Origin: an uncultured bacterium
Lineage (GTDB): Bacteria; Bacteroidota; Bacteroidia; Chitinophagales; Chitinophagaceae
Assembly (NCBI GenBank): GCA_903920455.1
Contig: CAIXLY010000007.1
Span: 62,001-126,000 of the forward strand
DNA: 64,000 bases
Direction of reading: 5' to 3'
The position numbers were made by a program, and so were the translations under genes. Positions 25,368 through 34,661 of the stretch are shown here, piece by piece. The stretch's first letter is position 1; every line of letters starts with the position of its first letter. The notes below the pieces were generated by a model that saw nothing but the letters and a program-made list of their open reading frames with translations, ran no database searches and was not told where the DNA came from.

Positions 25368-26688
25368 ATTTGGCAATATCAATCTTCACTTTCTTATTTT
25401 TTAGCCGCTCTTCTTTAATGAGCTGTAAAGCTGCACCTGCATTTGATTTTCGGACTGCAACAAAAGAAAAAAAATCTTTGACTTCAATCAATCCAATATC
25501 TTCTTTTTTTAACCGTCCCTTATTTGTAAGAAAACCTACAATATCAATTTTGTTTACCTTGTTCTTCTTGCCTGCACTAACATAGAAAGTAGTCCAGATA
25601 GGTTTATCAGGCAATGAGACTTGAGCAGGCAATTCAATTTCTATCGGATCTGGCTGGATGTATGGTGGAATTGTTTCGTGTGGGGCAAGCAATAAAATAG
25701 CTGTTCCACTGGCTTCCATTCGTGCAGTGCGACCGTTGCGATGGATAAAAGATTCTTGACTTGAGGGCAACTGAAAATGGACAATATAACGGATGTTTGG
25801 AATGTCTAAACCACGGGCTGCAAGGTCAGTTGTAACCAACAGATTTGAACTGCCATTTCTGAATTTGCACAGTGCAATATCACGCTCATCCTGTTCCATT
25901 GCTCCATGATAAAATACATTCACAATGCCCTTCTCTTTGAGAAATTTACTGACTTGCTCAACATTTTCCCTTTGGTTACAAAAGACAATGGTTGAACGAT
26001 TGCCCAAAGAACAAATAAGGTTAAATAGGGTATTTGATTTGTCTGTATCAGCACTTCGAAGAATTTGAACTGCCAATGCCTCGGATTTCTTCCCTGATAG
26101 AAAATTGATTTCAATTGGATTTTTCAAGCCAACAAATGCTGGTATTTCTGCTGCCTCTGTTGCAGAAGTCAGCATGCGTTTCTTAAGTGCAGCAAGCGAT
26201 TTAACGATGAATGACATTTCAGCTTCAAAACCCTGTTCCAGTGATTTATCAAATTCATCCAACACCAGGGTTTCGATATGATTTGTAACGATATTGCCTC
26301 TTCTGATATGGTCGGCAATTCTACCCGGGGTTCCAACTATCACCGACGGAGCCTGCTTTAGATTGTTTTCCTCTGTTTCCCTTAAATGCCCACCATAACA
26401 ACAAGTAATCTTGAATCCGGTCGCCATGTTCTTAAACACTTGTTCAATCTGCAAAGCAAGCTCACGAGAGGATACTACGATTAATGCCTGACAAACAGGT
26501 TTGGCTTTATTCAACAATTGCGCAACAGGAAGCAAAAAAGCCAAGGTCTTTCCTGAGCCTGTATCTGCCAACAAAACAACGTCATCATTTGATACATTAG
26601 CCTCTAATGATGCCTGTTGCATTGCATTCAAGGCCTTGATTTTTAAATGAGAGAGCGCATCAGCAATAGAAAAAGAGGTTGGAGGCAT
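25366..26688 (-). CDS. DEAD-box RNA helicase, DbpA-like
   Basis: 440 residues, ATP-dependent RNA helicase probably acting in ribosome assembly. Motif I is ADTGSGKT at 41-48, motif Ib TPGRIADH, motif II reads DEFD instead of DEAD (near 145), motif III SAT, and motif VI HRNGRTAR near 318. The C-terminal 75 residues (TTFYVSAGKKNKVNKIDIVGFLTNKG) look like the DbpA RNA-binding domain that targets 23S rRNA. Single gene; its 3' end touches the terminator-like T run of tRNA fragment B. Confidence 0.92.
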   Translation of the reverse strand: MPPTSFSIADALSHLKIKALNAMQQASLEANVSNDDVVLLADTGSGKTLAFLLPVAQLLNKAKPVCQALIVVSSRELALQIEQVFKNMATGFKITCCYGGHLRETEENNLKQAPSVIVGTPGRIADHIRRGNIVTNHIETLVLDEFDKSLEQGFEAEMSFIVKSLAALKKRMLTSATEAAEIPAFVGLKNPIEINFLSGKKSEALAVQILRSADTDKSNTLFNLICSLGNRSTIVFCNQRENVEQVSKFLKEKGIVNVFYHGAMEQDERDIALCKFRNGSSNLLVTTDLAARGLDIPNIRYIVHFQLPSSQESFIHRNGRTARMEASGTAILLLAPHETIPPYIQPDPIEIELPAQVSLPDKPIWTTFYVSAGKKNKVNKIDIVGFLTNKGRLKKEDIGLIEVKDFFSFVAVRKSNAGAALQLIKEERLKNKKVKIDIAK

Positions 26689-26784
26689 GGTCTAAAAGTA
26701 CATCAAACTACATTAGCATTGGTCTTCTTTGACCAGCAGTTTCTGTAAACTCCCCAACACATAAAATTTTACTTATCAGCTGAA

Positions 26785-26905
26785 AGAGTTGAGAGAGGTT
26801 GGGGGAAATACAAGGTTGAAGGGGTTGAAGCGGTTTAAGGGGTTGAAGATTAAAAATATATTTCTTCAACTGCTTCAACCGCTTAAACCACTTCAACTTC
26901 CTCAA
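26785..26905. repeat. Nonamer tandem repeat with inverted second half
   Basis: Four in-phase units at 26815-26850 (GTTGAAGGG, GTTGAAGCG, GTTTAAGGG, GTTGAAGAT), a 13-base AT-rich centre, and four complementary units at 26864-26899 (CTTCAACTG, CTTCAACCG, CTTAAACCA, CTTCAACTT). The two halves can form an imperfect hairpin of nearly 40 bp, and the odd GTTTAAG unit occurs in both arms. It lies in the divergent gap between the helicase and the dehydrogenase. Confidence 0.85.
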
Positions 26906-26957
26906 GAAATCACCCCACTACCACCCATCAACTTCATTTTTGAACTATCTTAGCTTC

Positions 26958-28130
26958 ATGCAAAAGAACAATAACGCCAAGCCTACTTGGGCATATAATT
27001 CAAACTATCCTGGCATCGATGACCTGATCAAAAAAGCAAAATGCCGGATGCCGCGCTTTGCCTTTGAGTACCTTGATGGCGGATGCAACGAGGATGTGAA
27101 CTTGCACAAGAATACAGATGAGCTAAGAAAGGTTGAATTGCTTCCTTATTACCTGAGTGAACATACTGGGTCTGAGCTTTCCACAGAATTGTTTGGACAT
27201 ACCTATGATGCTCCCTTTGGAGTCTCCCCTATTGGCTTGCAGGGATTGATCTGGCCAAACTCGCCTGAGATCCTGGCCAAGGCTGCGGTAAAACATAATC
27301 TTCCTTTTATACTGAGTACCGTTACCACTTCGAGCATTGAACGAATTGCAAAAATTACTGACGGCAAAGCATGGTACCAGCTGTATCATCCTGCAGAAAA
27401 TTCTTTGAGGGATGATATCCTCGATCGATTGGAAGCGTCGGGATACGATGTGTTGGTTTTGCTTTGTGATGTTCCATCATTCGGGTTTCGTCCGCGTGAC
27501 ATACGCAACGGATTGGCCATGCCACCAAAGATGACAGTGAAAAATATATTGCAGGTAATGGGTAAGCCAACATGGGGGTTAAAAACACTATATCATGGTA
27601 TCCCTGAATTTGCTACACTAAAACCCTACATGCCCAAAGGACTGAACATGAGTCAGCTTGGTCAGTTCATGAACCGCACTTTCTCGGGCAGACTGAACGC
27701 TGAAAAGATCGCGCCCATCCGTGATAAATGGAAAGGTAAGATCATTCTTAAAGGTTGTGCTACTGTTGAGGATGCAGACATGGCGGTTGCAATGGGTATA
27801 GACGGATTACTAGTTTCAAACCATGGAGGCCGACAGATAGATGCTGGACAATCAGCCATCAAATCACTCGGACCAATTGCAGATAAGTATAAGGGTAAGA
27901 TAAAAGTTATGATGGACAGCGGTATTAGAACCGGACCGGATATTGCCCGCACAATGGCCTCTGGTGCAGACTTCACATTCCTAGGACGATCATTCATGTA
28001 TGCTGTTGCAGCACTCGGTGATGAAGGTGCTGATCACATGATGGGCATGCTTAAAACACAGCTTTATCAGGTCATGGACCAAGTATGTTGCAAGCGTGTG
28101 GAAGATTTGCCGAAGCATTTGGTGCGCTAA
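26958..28130 (+). CDS. FMN-dependent alpha-hydroxy-acid dehydrogenase (LldD / lactate oxidase family)
   Basis: 390 residues from ATG 26958; a TTG at 26940 is a less likely start. TIM-barrel flavoenzyme oxidising an L-2-hydroxy acid such as lactate. Visible motifs are RMPRFAFEYLDGGCNEDV near the N terminus, PFGVSPIGLQGLIWP, WYQLYHP, KGCATVEDADMAVAMGIDGLLVSNHGGRQID with the catalytic His, and the phosphate-binding DSGIRTGPDIARTMASGADFTFLGRSF. Whether it feeds electrons to quinone or oxygen cannot be read. It stands alone. Confidence 0.92.
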   Translation: MQKNNNAKPTWAYNSNYPGIDDLIKKAKCRMPRFAFEYLDGGCNEDVNLHKNTDELRKVELLPYYLSEHTGSELSTELFGHTYDAPFGVSPIGLQGLIWPNSPEILAKAAVKHNLPFILSTVTTSSIERIAKITDGKAWYQLYHPAENSLRDDILDRLEASGYDVLVLLCDVPSFGFRPRDIRNGLAMPPKMTVKNILQVMGKPTWGLKTLYHGIPEFATLKPYMPKGLNMSQLGQFMNRTFSGRLNAEKIAPIRDKWKGKIILKGCATVEDADMAVAMGIDGLLVSNHGGRQIDAGQSAIKSLGPIADKYKGKIKVMMDSGIRTGPDIARTMASGADFTFLGRSFMYAVAALGDEGADHMMGMLKTQLYQVMDQVCCKRVEDLPKHLVR

Positions 28131-28451
28131 TAAAGTTGAAGAAAGTTAAAAAAGAAAACAGCCCATGGCTACATTCATCGTGACTCCACCAGGAACAGAG
28201 ATGTCAGGAAAAATATCCCATAATATTTCCCCGTATACGAGTATTTTATTCATAAATTGGAATTAGAAAAACAGATATCCCCCACTGCATTGCAGTAATT
28301 CGTTTAGCCTTAAAAACAAATTAGGACAATAAGCTTTAACAATAAGATCGAAAATTAAAAAAAATCAAAAATCTGTTTTAAAATCAATAGATCCTTTTAA
28401 TTTAGTATTGCCAGGTTGCTCGGCTAGGTATAATATTCGAATTATTAATAA
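28131..28451. other. Intergenic region, no clear gene
   Basis: A 33-codon frame (ATG 28165 to TAG 28264-28266) is open but lacks any recognisable motif. The right half is AT-rich (28290-28400) and must contain the promoter of the lipoprotein at 28452. No hairpin with a T run was seen. Confidence 0.5.
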
Positions 28452-29054
28452 ATGCGAGTTATGCAAACTAACAACAAAATGATCCTCGTGTTTTTCTGTC
28501 TCATGGTCATTTGGAGCTGTGAAAAGAAAGATATTGAGACACCAAAGGAAGAGGAAAATGAAATTGTAGATTCAAAGAAAATAATGGCTGGGGTATTGGC
28601 TACTGTCAACAACAATACTTTTACATCAGCTGTAGAGGCTACTGATACAGTCAATCTTTTAGACCCTAATGCTGTTGATGTTAATCAGCCAACACCTTAT
28701 TATGCAACATATGGTTCAAATGATTCTTCCCTGATTATTTTAGCCGACGGCCGATTGGCTGACAACCCGGATTCGACAAGATTTGCACAAATTTTGCTTT
28801 GGGTTACGCGTTTTAAAGGGGCGGACACATACAACATTGAGGATTATTCAAGCTTTTGTTCTTTTTCAATTGTTGATTCCTTATACAACCTGAGACAGTT
28901 CGTTAGTAGTGGCCCCAATGGCAATGTTACAATAAGCTATTTTGATACTGCAGCCAATACCATCAGTGGTTCTTTTGAGTTCAACGCAATCTCCAATGAC
29001 AGTATTCTGGTTGTAAAAAACGGGGTTTTCAATTCGGTTAAAATAAACCGATAA
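28452..29054 (+). CDS. Hypothetical lipoprotein
   Basis: 200 residues. Signal peptide with lipobox IWSC (around residues 20-23), then an acidic linker and EIVDSKKIMAGVLATVNNNTFTSAVEATDTV, beta-rich sequence resembling small immunoglobulin-like or lipocalin-like envelope domains; LATVNNNTFT is a pattern seen in DUF6252-like Bacteroidota lipoproteins, but the assignment is not firm. ATG at 28452 or 28461 could start it. It converges with the histidine kinase. Confidence 0.65.
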   Translation: MRVMQTNNKMILVFFCLMVIWSCEKKDIETPKEEENEIVDSKKIMAGVLATVNNNTFTSAVEATDTVNLLDPNAVDVNQPTPYYATYGSNDSSLIILADGRLADNPDSTRFAQILLWVTRFKGADTYNIEDYSSFCSFSIVDSLYNLRQFVSSGPNGNVTISYFDTAANTISGSFEFNAISNDSILVVKNGVFNSVKINR

Positions 29055-29192
29055 TTTATTCTCAGCTTGAGATTTTAATTGGTTATTGCGAAGGAGTAGG
29101 AGTATCAAATTATTTCGCACAGCCCAAATCGAAAGGATTCAAATTCAATTTTGCACAAACGCCCTAGCAACAAAGATGTTTTGTTGACGCAA

Positions 29193-30344
29193 CTATTTGC
29201 TCAACTGAATCCTAAACGTGGTTCCATGTTCAGCATCTGAATGCTTTACAAAAAGCTGCCCATCATGATACTCCTCAATAATGCGTTTAGAAAGGGTAAG
29301 TCCTAATCCCCACCCTCTTTTTTTTGTGGTGAACCCCGGAGTAAAAATTTGATGCCCTCTCCATTCGGGAATTCCTTTTCCCGTGTCGGAAACATCAATA
29401 AAAACTTCTTTTTCATTATCAAAAATGACTACTTCAACGCTACCCTTCCCTTCCGTGGCGTCTAATGCATTTTTCAAAAGATTTTCAACAACCCATTCCA
29501 CTAGCGGTGCGGAAATGTTTAGATTAAGTTGTTCTTGACTGGCAACCCGAAAAACAATCTTGGTTTTTTCAGAGGCCCGTTTTTTAATATAATCAACCGC
29601 ATGAGAAACAAGATCAACCAGATTGCATGATTCCTTTTTGGGCTTACCGCCAATCATGCTAAAGCGATCAGCAATCAACTTCAAACGCTGGATATCTTTT
29701 TCCATTTCAGGTAAAACCAATTTAGCGTCTTGCCCTTGATTCAGCACCTCTATCCACCCCGAAAGCGCAGAGATGGGTGTTCCCAGCTGATGAGCAGTTT
29801 CTTTTGCTAGTCCAGCCCAAAGATGATTTTGAGCAGACCGGTGTTGATTTCGAATAGATACCAACATCAGAATCGTAAACAGCATAACTATGAGGAGCTG
29901 AACCAGCGGGAAATAACGGATTTGTATTAGCAGGGTAGATTCACCATAATAATATCTATTGAACTTTTTTCCATCAGCATCCAGATAAGTGGTGATGAAG
30001 GCGCCCTTTCTGCGATAGGAAGAAACAAGTTCATTTAAGTGATTTTTATCTTGGGCCACCTTGAGCGTATCGATATTGGTATAGCTCATCACACTATCAC
30101 GCTCGTCTGTTTCAATTACAGGAATAGTTTGTTGCTCTGCGACAATGATAGAGGACAAGGAAAGATTTTCAGTTCCTGAGGATTGTAGAATCATTTGTTG
30201 TGCCGCAACCCACTCCTCCACTTTCTTTCTTTCCCGTTCAGATATTTTGTTGGACAAAGCATTTGAATAGAAGAATGTTCCGACAACGATGATAACCGCG
30301 ATCAGAGACATGAACAACTTCCAAGAATTCGGCTTATTTGGCAT
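29193..30344 (-). CDS. Membrane sensor histidine kinase
   Basis: 383 residues. Two membrane segments (about 9-28 and 138-163) enclose a periplasmic sensor of about 110 residues. The HisKA box LAKETAHQLGTPISALSGW puts the phospho-accepting His at 185; the HATPase domain has NLLKNALDAT (N box), DTGKGIP (G1) and GWGLGLTLSKRII (G2). There is no HAMP domain and no response regulator beside it, so it is an orphan whose partner must be elsewhere. Confidence 0.93.
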   Translation of the reverse strand: MPNKPNSWKLFMSLIAVIIVVGTFFYSNALSNKISERERKKVEEWVAAQQMILQSSGTENLSLSSIIVAEQQTIPVIETDERDSVMSYTNIDTLKVAQDKNHLNELVSSYRRKGAFITTYLDADGKKFNRYYYGESTLLIQIRYFPLVQLLIVMLFTILMLVSIRNQHRSAQNHLWAGLAKETAHQLGTPISALSGWIEVLNQGQDAKLVLPEMEKDIQRLKLIADRFSMIGGKPKKESCNLVDLVSHAVDYIKKRASEKTKIVFRVASQEQLNLNISAPLVEWVVENLLKNALDATEGKGSVEVVIFDNEKEVFIDVSDTGKGIPEWRGHQIFTPGFTTKKRGWGLGLTLSKRIIEEYHDGQLFVKHSDAEHGTTFRIQLSK

Positions 30345-30447
30345 GAGAAATGAAAATCTACCACTATTTGTGGGATTACAGCAAAAATGACCATTTATGT
30401 TGTGCTTCCAAATTATTTTAGTCGATTAATCTTAATTTTGAACGGAG

Positions 30448-31488
30448 ATGCATGAAATAAACAATCAACCAACAGTAGCCGTGGTCATTCTAAACTGGAA
30501 TGGCAGAAAATATCTTGAGCAGTTCCTTCCAAGTGTTTTGGCCTCTACGTATAAGAATCTCGTTATTTATGTTGCAGACAACGGGTCAACAGACGACTCA
30601 GTTTCATATTTAAATGGGCAATACCCTGCGATCAAAATTCTCTCATATTATACAAACGAGGGGTTTGCAGGTGGATATAATCGAGCCTTGAAGGAAGTGG
30701 ATGAAGAATACCTGGTTCTCCTCAATTCAGACATTGAAGTTACTCCAGGCTGGCTTGAGCCCGTTGTTGACCTATTCTGCCGCCATCCAGACCTTGCCGC
30801 TATTCAGCCTAAAATATTGGACTACAACAACAAAGCATATTTTGAATATGCCGGTGCTGCAGGTGGCTGGATTGATCGATTTGGATATCCATTTTCAAAA
30901 GGCCGCATATTTGACATCCTTGAGAAAGACGAGAGGCAATATGATACACCAACAGAAATATTTTGGGCTTCAGGAGCATCAATGATCATAAAGAAATCTG
31001 TATTCAATGAAGTGGGTGGGTTTGACCCCTTCTTTTTCGCCCATCAAGAGGAAATTGATGTATGCTGGAGAATCCACCTTGCTGGGTACAAGATCATGTC
31101 ATGCCCTTCATCAGTGGTATACCACATAGGAGGTGGCACTTTAGCCAAGGACAATCCCAATAAAATATTTCTAAACTTCAGGAACAACCTGATTATGTTA
31201 TGGAAAAACCTTTCAGGGTTTGAGGCCATCTATGTATTGTTAGTTAGGTTTCTACTTGATGCCATCAGTGCCTGGAAAAACTTAATCGTTGGCAAATACC
31301 CTTATTTTATTGAGGTAGCCAAGGCACATATGGGATTCATGGGCTGGCTCATCTCAGGCAAAAGTCAGTCTGTATACCCAGTCAAAAGATTTGGCCCAGT
31401 AAAAGGAATCTATAAAGGAAGTGTTGTTTGGCAGCACTTTATATTGGGCAAAAACAAGTTTTCTGAAATTATTCCTGAGAGTAATTGA
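30448..31488 (+). CDS. Family 2 glycosyltransferase
   Basis: 346 residues. GT-A fold with VAVVILNWNGRKYLEQFLPS at the N terminus, ADNGSTDDS near 50, and LLNSDIEVTPGW near 95 (the DxD-like metal site), then ASGASMIIKKSVFNEVGGFDPFFFAHQEEIDVCWRI. It resembles rhamnosyltransferase-like enzymes of polysaccharide or O-antigen synthesis acting at the cytoplasmic membrane. A TAATTTTG -7 box at 30433-30440 lies only 7 bases before the ATG, implying a very short leader. Single gene. Confidence 0.92.
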   Translation: MHEINNQPTVAVVILNWNGRKYLEQFLPSVLASTYKNLVIYVADNGSTDDSVSYLNGQYPAIKILSYYTNEGFAGGYNRALKEVDEEYLVLLNSDIEVTPGWLEPVVDLFCRHPDLAAIQPKILDYNNKAYFEYAGAAGGWIDRFGYPFSKGRIFDILEKDERQYDTPTEIFWASGASMIIKKSVFNEVGGFDPFFFAHQEEIDVCWRIHLAGYKIMSCPSSVVYHIGGGTLAKDNPNKIFLNFRNNLIMLWKNLSGFEAIYVLLVRFLLDAISAWKNLIVGKYPYFIEVAKAHMGFMGWLISGKSQSVYPVKRFGPVKGIYKGSVVWQHFILGKNKFSEIIPESN

Positions 31489-31514
31489 AATATACCCTTG
31501 ATTGTTTATTTTTG
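31485..31514 (+). promoter_or_regulatory. Bacteroidota-type promoter of the small membrane protein
   Basis: TTG at 31485-31487, a 19-base spacer and TATTTTTG at 31507-31514, an exact TAnnTTTG. It overlaps the stop codon of the glycosyltransferase and is 17 bases from the ATG at 31532. Confidence 0.75.
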
Positions 31515-31531
31515 CCCAGCAAAACAAGGAT

Positions 31532-31738
31532 ATGCAAAATAATACGACTGAAACAGCAGAAAAGAATGATTTTGGAAGAAATTGGGTGATTTCATCACGT
31601 TTCTTATTTCATATACAACTCTTCGCCATCGTGGCATTTGTATTGGGTGGATGCTATGGTTTGTACAGCATGCGCTATAAGGGCAAACCAAAAGTTGAAG
31701 TTCCTGAAAGCACACTCTATACTCCAAAATACAATTAA
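31532..31738 (+). CDS. Small single-pass membrane protein
   Basis: 68 residues from ATG 31532. A polar N terminus (MQNNTTETAEKNDFGRN) is followed by one membrane helix (about residues 24-42, FHIQLFAIVAFVLGGCYGLY) and a short basic tail. No family recognised. It has its own well formed promoter, separate from the glycosyltransferase upstream, which argues that it is expressed. Confidence 0.7.
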   Translation: MQNNTTETAEKNDFGRNWVISSRFLFHIQLFAIVAFVLGGCYGLYSMRYKGKPKVEVPESTLYTPKYN

Positions 31739-31768
31739 GAAAATTGTATTTTGAATAGTTTCTTTCGT

Positions 31769-31776
31769 TATTTTTG
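31769..31776 (+). promoter_or_regulatory. -7 box of tRNA-Gly
   Basis: TATTTTTG, exact TAnnTTTG, 24 bases before tRNA-Gly. The nearest upstream TTG (31744-31746) is 22 bases away, slightly more than usual. Confidence 0.5.
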
Positions 31777-31800
31777 CACCCCTATTGTTCTTTAATTAAT

Positions 31801-31873
31801 GCGGAAGTAGCTCAGCTGGTAGAGCACAACCTTGCCAAGGTTGGGGTCGCGGGTTCGAATCTCGTCTTCCGCT
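31801..31873 (+). tRNA. tRNA-Gly (anticodon GCC)
   Basis: 73 bases. Acceptor GCGGAAG pairs with CTTCCGC; D arm AGCTCAGCTGGTAGAGC; anticodon stem CAACC/GGTTG with loop TTGCCAA giving GCC; T arm GGGTTCGAATCTC. Discriminator T. CCA not encoded. Confidence 0.97.
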
Positions 31874-31875
31874 CA

Positions 31876-31903
31876 AAAAATTCCATCTCCTGATGGAATT
31901 TTT
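31876..31903 (+). terminator. Terminator after tRNA-Gly
   Basis: Hairpin AATTCCATC/GATGGAATT with a TCCT loop, flanked by an A run and a T run, so it could act in both directions. It separates the two tRNA genes. Confidence 0.85.
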
Positions 31904-31935
31904 CATTTCTGATCATCACTTTTAGTGATTCAGAT

Positions 31936-32022
31936 GCCCTGGTGGTGGAATTGGTAGACACGCAGGACTTAAAATCCTGTTCGCTGAAAAAGCGAGTGCG
32001 GGTTCAAGTCCCGCCCGGGGCA
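31936..32022 (+). tRNA. tRNA-Leu (anticodon TAA)
   Basis: 87 bases, type II. Acceptor GCCCTGG pairs with CCGGGGC; anticodon stem CAGGA/TCCTG with loop CTTAAAA giving TAA (reads UUA/UUG); long variable arm TTCGCTGAAAAAGCGAG; T arm GCGGGTTCAAGTCCCGC. Discriminator A. Unlike tRNA-Leu(GAG) it carries no inserted element. Confidence 0.97.
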
Positions 32023-32060
32023 CTTCTTTATACTTTCAAGTGATAATTTGATTGGAATGC

Positions 32061-32134
32061 AGGGACAAGGGACAGGGGACGAGGAATACAGCCAGGGACA
32101 AGGGACAGGGGACGAGGGACGAGAAATACAATGT
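32061..32134 (+). repeat. Tandem GGGACRA heptamers in a duplicated 24-bp block
   Basis: A 24-base block made of GGGACAA, GGGACAG and GGGGACGAGG-type units occurs at 32061-32084 and identically at 32094-32117, followed by one more GGGACGAG and GAAATACAA. The linker ATACAGCC with its flank has an inverted 16/18 copy at 24413-24430. The rest of the gap to 32240 shows nothing else. Confidence 0.85.
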
Positions 32135-32239
32135 TTATTCGTTTAGTTGATTAGTCCTCAACGCATCAACAAATCAACAATCATCACCCACCTGCTTAGC
32201 ATATTTTAAACAAGAATGAAGGATGAGAATTTGTCTTAA

Positions 32240-32842
32240 TCAATTACTCGCCTGCCATTCAATAGCAACAATGACCTCATTTTTTCTACCAATCAATTGA
32301 TACGGAGGATTGTAGCCTAGGTATCTAAAATGTCCTGTTGTTTTTATTCCCTTCTCTTCTAATGCTTTTCCTAATTGGGCTGCATATTTTTTGATGGATT
32401 CGTCATTTGCAAATCCGCCAAATTCGATGGCAGCGGCATATTCTCCAAGAGTTTCATGTAGTTCAACGTTGGCGTCATTTGGACGAGGCAGGTTTTTGAT
32501 ATCATATGCAGATGGCATAACAAAACTCATAGAAGATCCTTCATTGCTGATGTCCATATGCACCGGCGATGTCATTGCAATCTTGGAGGATGTTTCATTA
32601 TTCCCAAAAATATAACCTGCGATTCTGCGAAATCCACTGCTAGCGAGCTCCCTATAAGATTTGGCAGTGGATTGAATAGTGGCGAATGTAGCGGGAGGAT
32701 AATACCTAATCTCGAAGCTGTCTTCCTTCTTTACAACTTGGTATTTCTGCTTTTCGACTCTACTCGTTGTTATAGCCATAAAAGACTGGAATATGACCAA
32801 TATGAATAAAAAAACACCTAAAGTGATTATCATCGTTTTCAT
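32240..32842 (-). CDS. SOUL-family heme-binding protein
   Basis: 200 residues. An N-terminal hydrophobic segment (residues 5-24) is a membrane anchor or signal peptide. The SOUL domain follows: YQVVKKEDSFEIRYYPPATFATI, FRRIAGYIFGNNETSSKIAMTSPVHM and the C-terminal HFRYLGYNPPYQLIGRKNEV IVAI strand pattern (broken here for length). Family members bind heme or other tetrapyrroles; the physiological role in bacteria is not known. Single gene, convergent to the repeat downstream of tRNA-Leu(TAA). Confidence 0.93.
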   Translation of the reverse strand: MKTMIITLGVFLFILVIFQSFMAITTSRVEKQKYQVVKKEDSFEIRYYPPATFATIQSTAKSYRELASSGFRRIAGYIFGNNETSSKIAMTSPVHMDISNEGSSMSFVMPSAYDIKNLPRPNDANVELHETLGEYAAAIEFGGFANDESIKKYAAQLGKALEEKGIKTTGHFRYLGYNPPYQLIGRKNEVIVAIEWQASN

Positions 32843-32956
32843 GTTAATGTATATTCAAAATAACAAGAAAGAACTGACTTAAGTTCGGAAACTGTACTTT
32901 TTTACGAAATCGGGTCTTTCAGCGTTTAGTAAGTTTAGATATATTAATTCCGATGC

Positions 32957-34657
32957 TTAAACTACCTCGGTGATATTTTTTCGATCAAGCCCCAATATGC
33001 TGCCGCCATAAGCGAACACCAACACTGCAATAGCGCCGATGGCATTTAGCCACAACCAACCAATATCGGTAAAGGCATACATAGCGATAACAACGATCTC
33101 GCCAAGAATGGCTGCATAAAAAACAGCCGTGCTGCCCACGCGTTTAAGATAGAAGGCAACAAGGAATATACCCAACATGACACCATAGAACCATGAGCCC
33201 AAGACATTCACCGCTTCGATCAAGCTTCCAAGGCTGGTGGCAAATTGCGCAAATATGATACAGAAGACCCCCCAAAACAATGTGTAGAATCTAGATAGCC
33301 TGAATTCCTCGGGTTCACTAGGATTAGCATTGATGTACTGCTTGTGAAAATCTATCAGCGTTGAGGAAGAGAGTGAGTTTAATGCGGCAGCAATACTTCC
33401 CCAAGCTGCAAGGAAAATAACAGCAATCAACAGTCCGACCAACCCCTTTGGCATATGGTCCATCACAAATCGGATGAAGATGTAGTTGGTATCGGTCTTT
33501 TCAACGGAGATACCAGACTGTTTCACCAATTGCTTTAATGCTGTTCTGAGCTGCTCCTCTTTTGCATTGATTTTCTTCAACGCATTCCTTACAACATTAT
33601 CTTGACCTTGGTTCCAGTTGTTGAGCAACTCTTCTTTTTCAAGTGTAATTTGATGATGCTCTTTTTCAATAGCCAACACCTGGCCTCTATAAGATGTTTG
33701 CTTGAGCTTATCAACAGCCAACTGATTAAAATATAATGGGGATGCATGAAATAAATAATAAACAAACACCAACACCCCAATCATTAAAATAAAAAACTGC
33801 ATTGGTATCTTGACAATGCCATTCATTAAAAGACCAATGCGGCTTTGCTTGATGGAGCTTGCCGTGAGATATCTACCCACCTGGCTTTGGTCTGTCCCGA
33901 AATAAGAAAGTGCAAGAAAAAAACCACCAATCAATCCACTAAAAATATTAAACCGATCATTCCAGTCAAATCCATGCTCAGTAACCCCCGTTGTAATGAT
34001 GTTCATCTTTCCCATATCCCTACCGAGGTCAATTGCAGAAGTTAACCCAACACCATCAGGCAACATATCGAGAATCAAATAAGCAGCAAAGAACAATCCT
34101 GCAAAAATGATGATCAGTTGGAGTTGTTGGGTATACGCAACTGCCCTTGCACCACCGCTGATGCTGTAGAGGATAACAATACCTCCCATGATTACATTGG
34201 TCAGGTAAATATTCCATCCCAAGACAGATGACATGATAATTGCGGGTGCATAAATGCTGATGCCCGTAGATAGCGCTCTGGACACCAAGAATACACCTGC
34301 AGTAAAGGTTCTTGTTCGCCTATCGAATCGCTTTTCCAAATATTCGTAGGCGGTATAAATATTGAGTTTAGTGAAGATTGGGATGAAGGTGATGGACAAT
34401 ACCACCATGGCCAATGGCAACCCAAAATAATATTGCACAAAGCGCATTCCATCTGTATAGGCTTGACCGGGACCAGAAAGAAAAGTTATTGCACTGGTCT
34501 GTGTTCCAACTACACTCAACATCACCATGTACCAAGAAAGTTCTCTATTGCTACGATAATACCCGTTGATATCCTTGGTTGCCTTCCCCTTGTGGATGCC
34601 ATATAGCACCACCAGCAGCAGGGTTAACAGCAATACAATCCAATCAATGAAGGCCAT
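32957..34657 (-). CDS. Sodium:solute symporter (SSS family)
   Basis: 566 residues with about 13 membrane helices in the LeuT-like SSS fold (WYMVMLSVVGTQTSAITFLSGPG near 43-65, FDRRTRTFTAGVFLVSRAL, ALSYFGTDQSQVGRYL). A charged, coiled-coil-like insertion of about 75 residues (roughly 325-400, LAIEKEHHQITLEKEELLNN) lies between two helices in the second half. The substrate is not evident; sialic acid, sugars or amino acids are typical. It is the last gene of a four-gene operon with a PIG-L deacetylase; its ATG is 4 bases after the stop of a 37-residue membrane peptide. Confidence 0.93.
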   Translation of the reverse strand: MAFIDWIVLLLTLLLVVLYGIHKGKATKDINGYYRSNRELSWYMVMLSVVGTQTSAITFLSGPGQAYTDGMRFVQYYFGLPLAMVVLSITFIPIFTKLNIYTAYEYLEKRFDRRTRTFTAGVFLVSRALSTGISIYAPAIIMSSVLGWNIYLTNVIMGGIVILYSISGGARAVAYTQQLQLIIIFAGLFFAAYLILDMLPDGVGLTSAIDLGRDMGKMNIITTGVTEHGFDWNDRFNIFSGLIGGFFLALSYFGTDQSQVGRYLTASSIKQSRIGLLMNGIVKIPMQFFILMIGVLVFVYYLFHASPLYFNQLAVDKLKQTSYRGQVLAIEKEHHQITLEKEELLNNWNQGQDNVVRNALKKINAKEEQLRTALKQLVKQSGISVEKTDTNYIFIRFVMDHMPKGLVGLLIAVIFLAAWGSIAAALNSLSSSTLIDFHKQYINANPSEPEEFRLSRFYTLFWGVFCIIFAQFATSLGSLIEAVNVLGSWFYGVMLGIFLVAFYLKRVGSTAVFYAAILGEIVVIAMYAFTDIGWLWLNAIGAIAVLVFAYGGSILGLDRKNITEVV

Positions 34658-34661
34658 GCGT

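Noticed and set aside
28165..28266. 33-codon plus-strand frame
   Set aside because: Too short and isolated, no motif, no clear promoter.
32061..32134. CRISPR-like direct repeats
   Set aside because: Only two 24-base repeats made of 7-base tandem units, no unique spacers of constant length and no cas genes.
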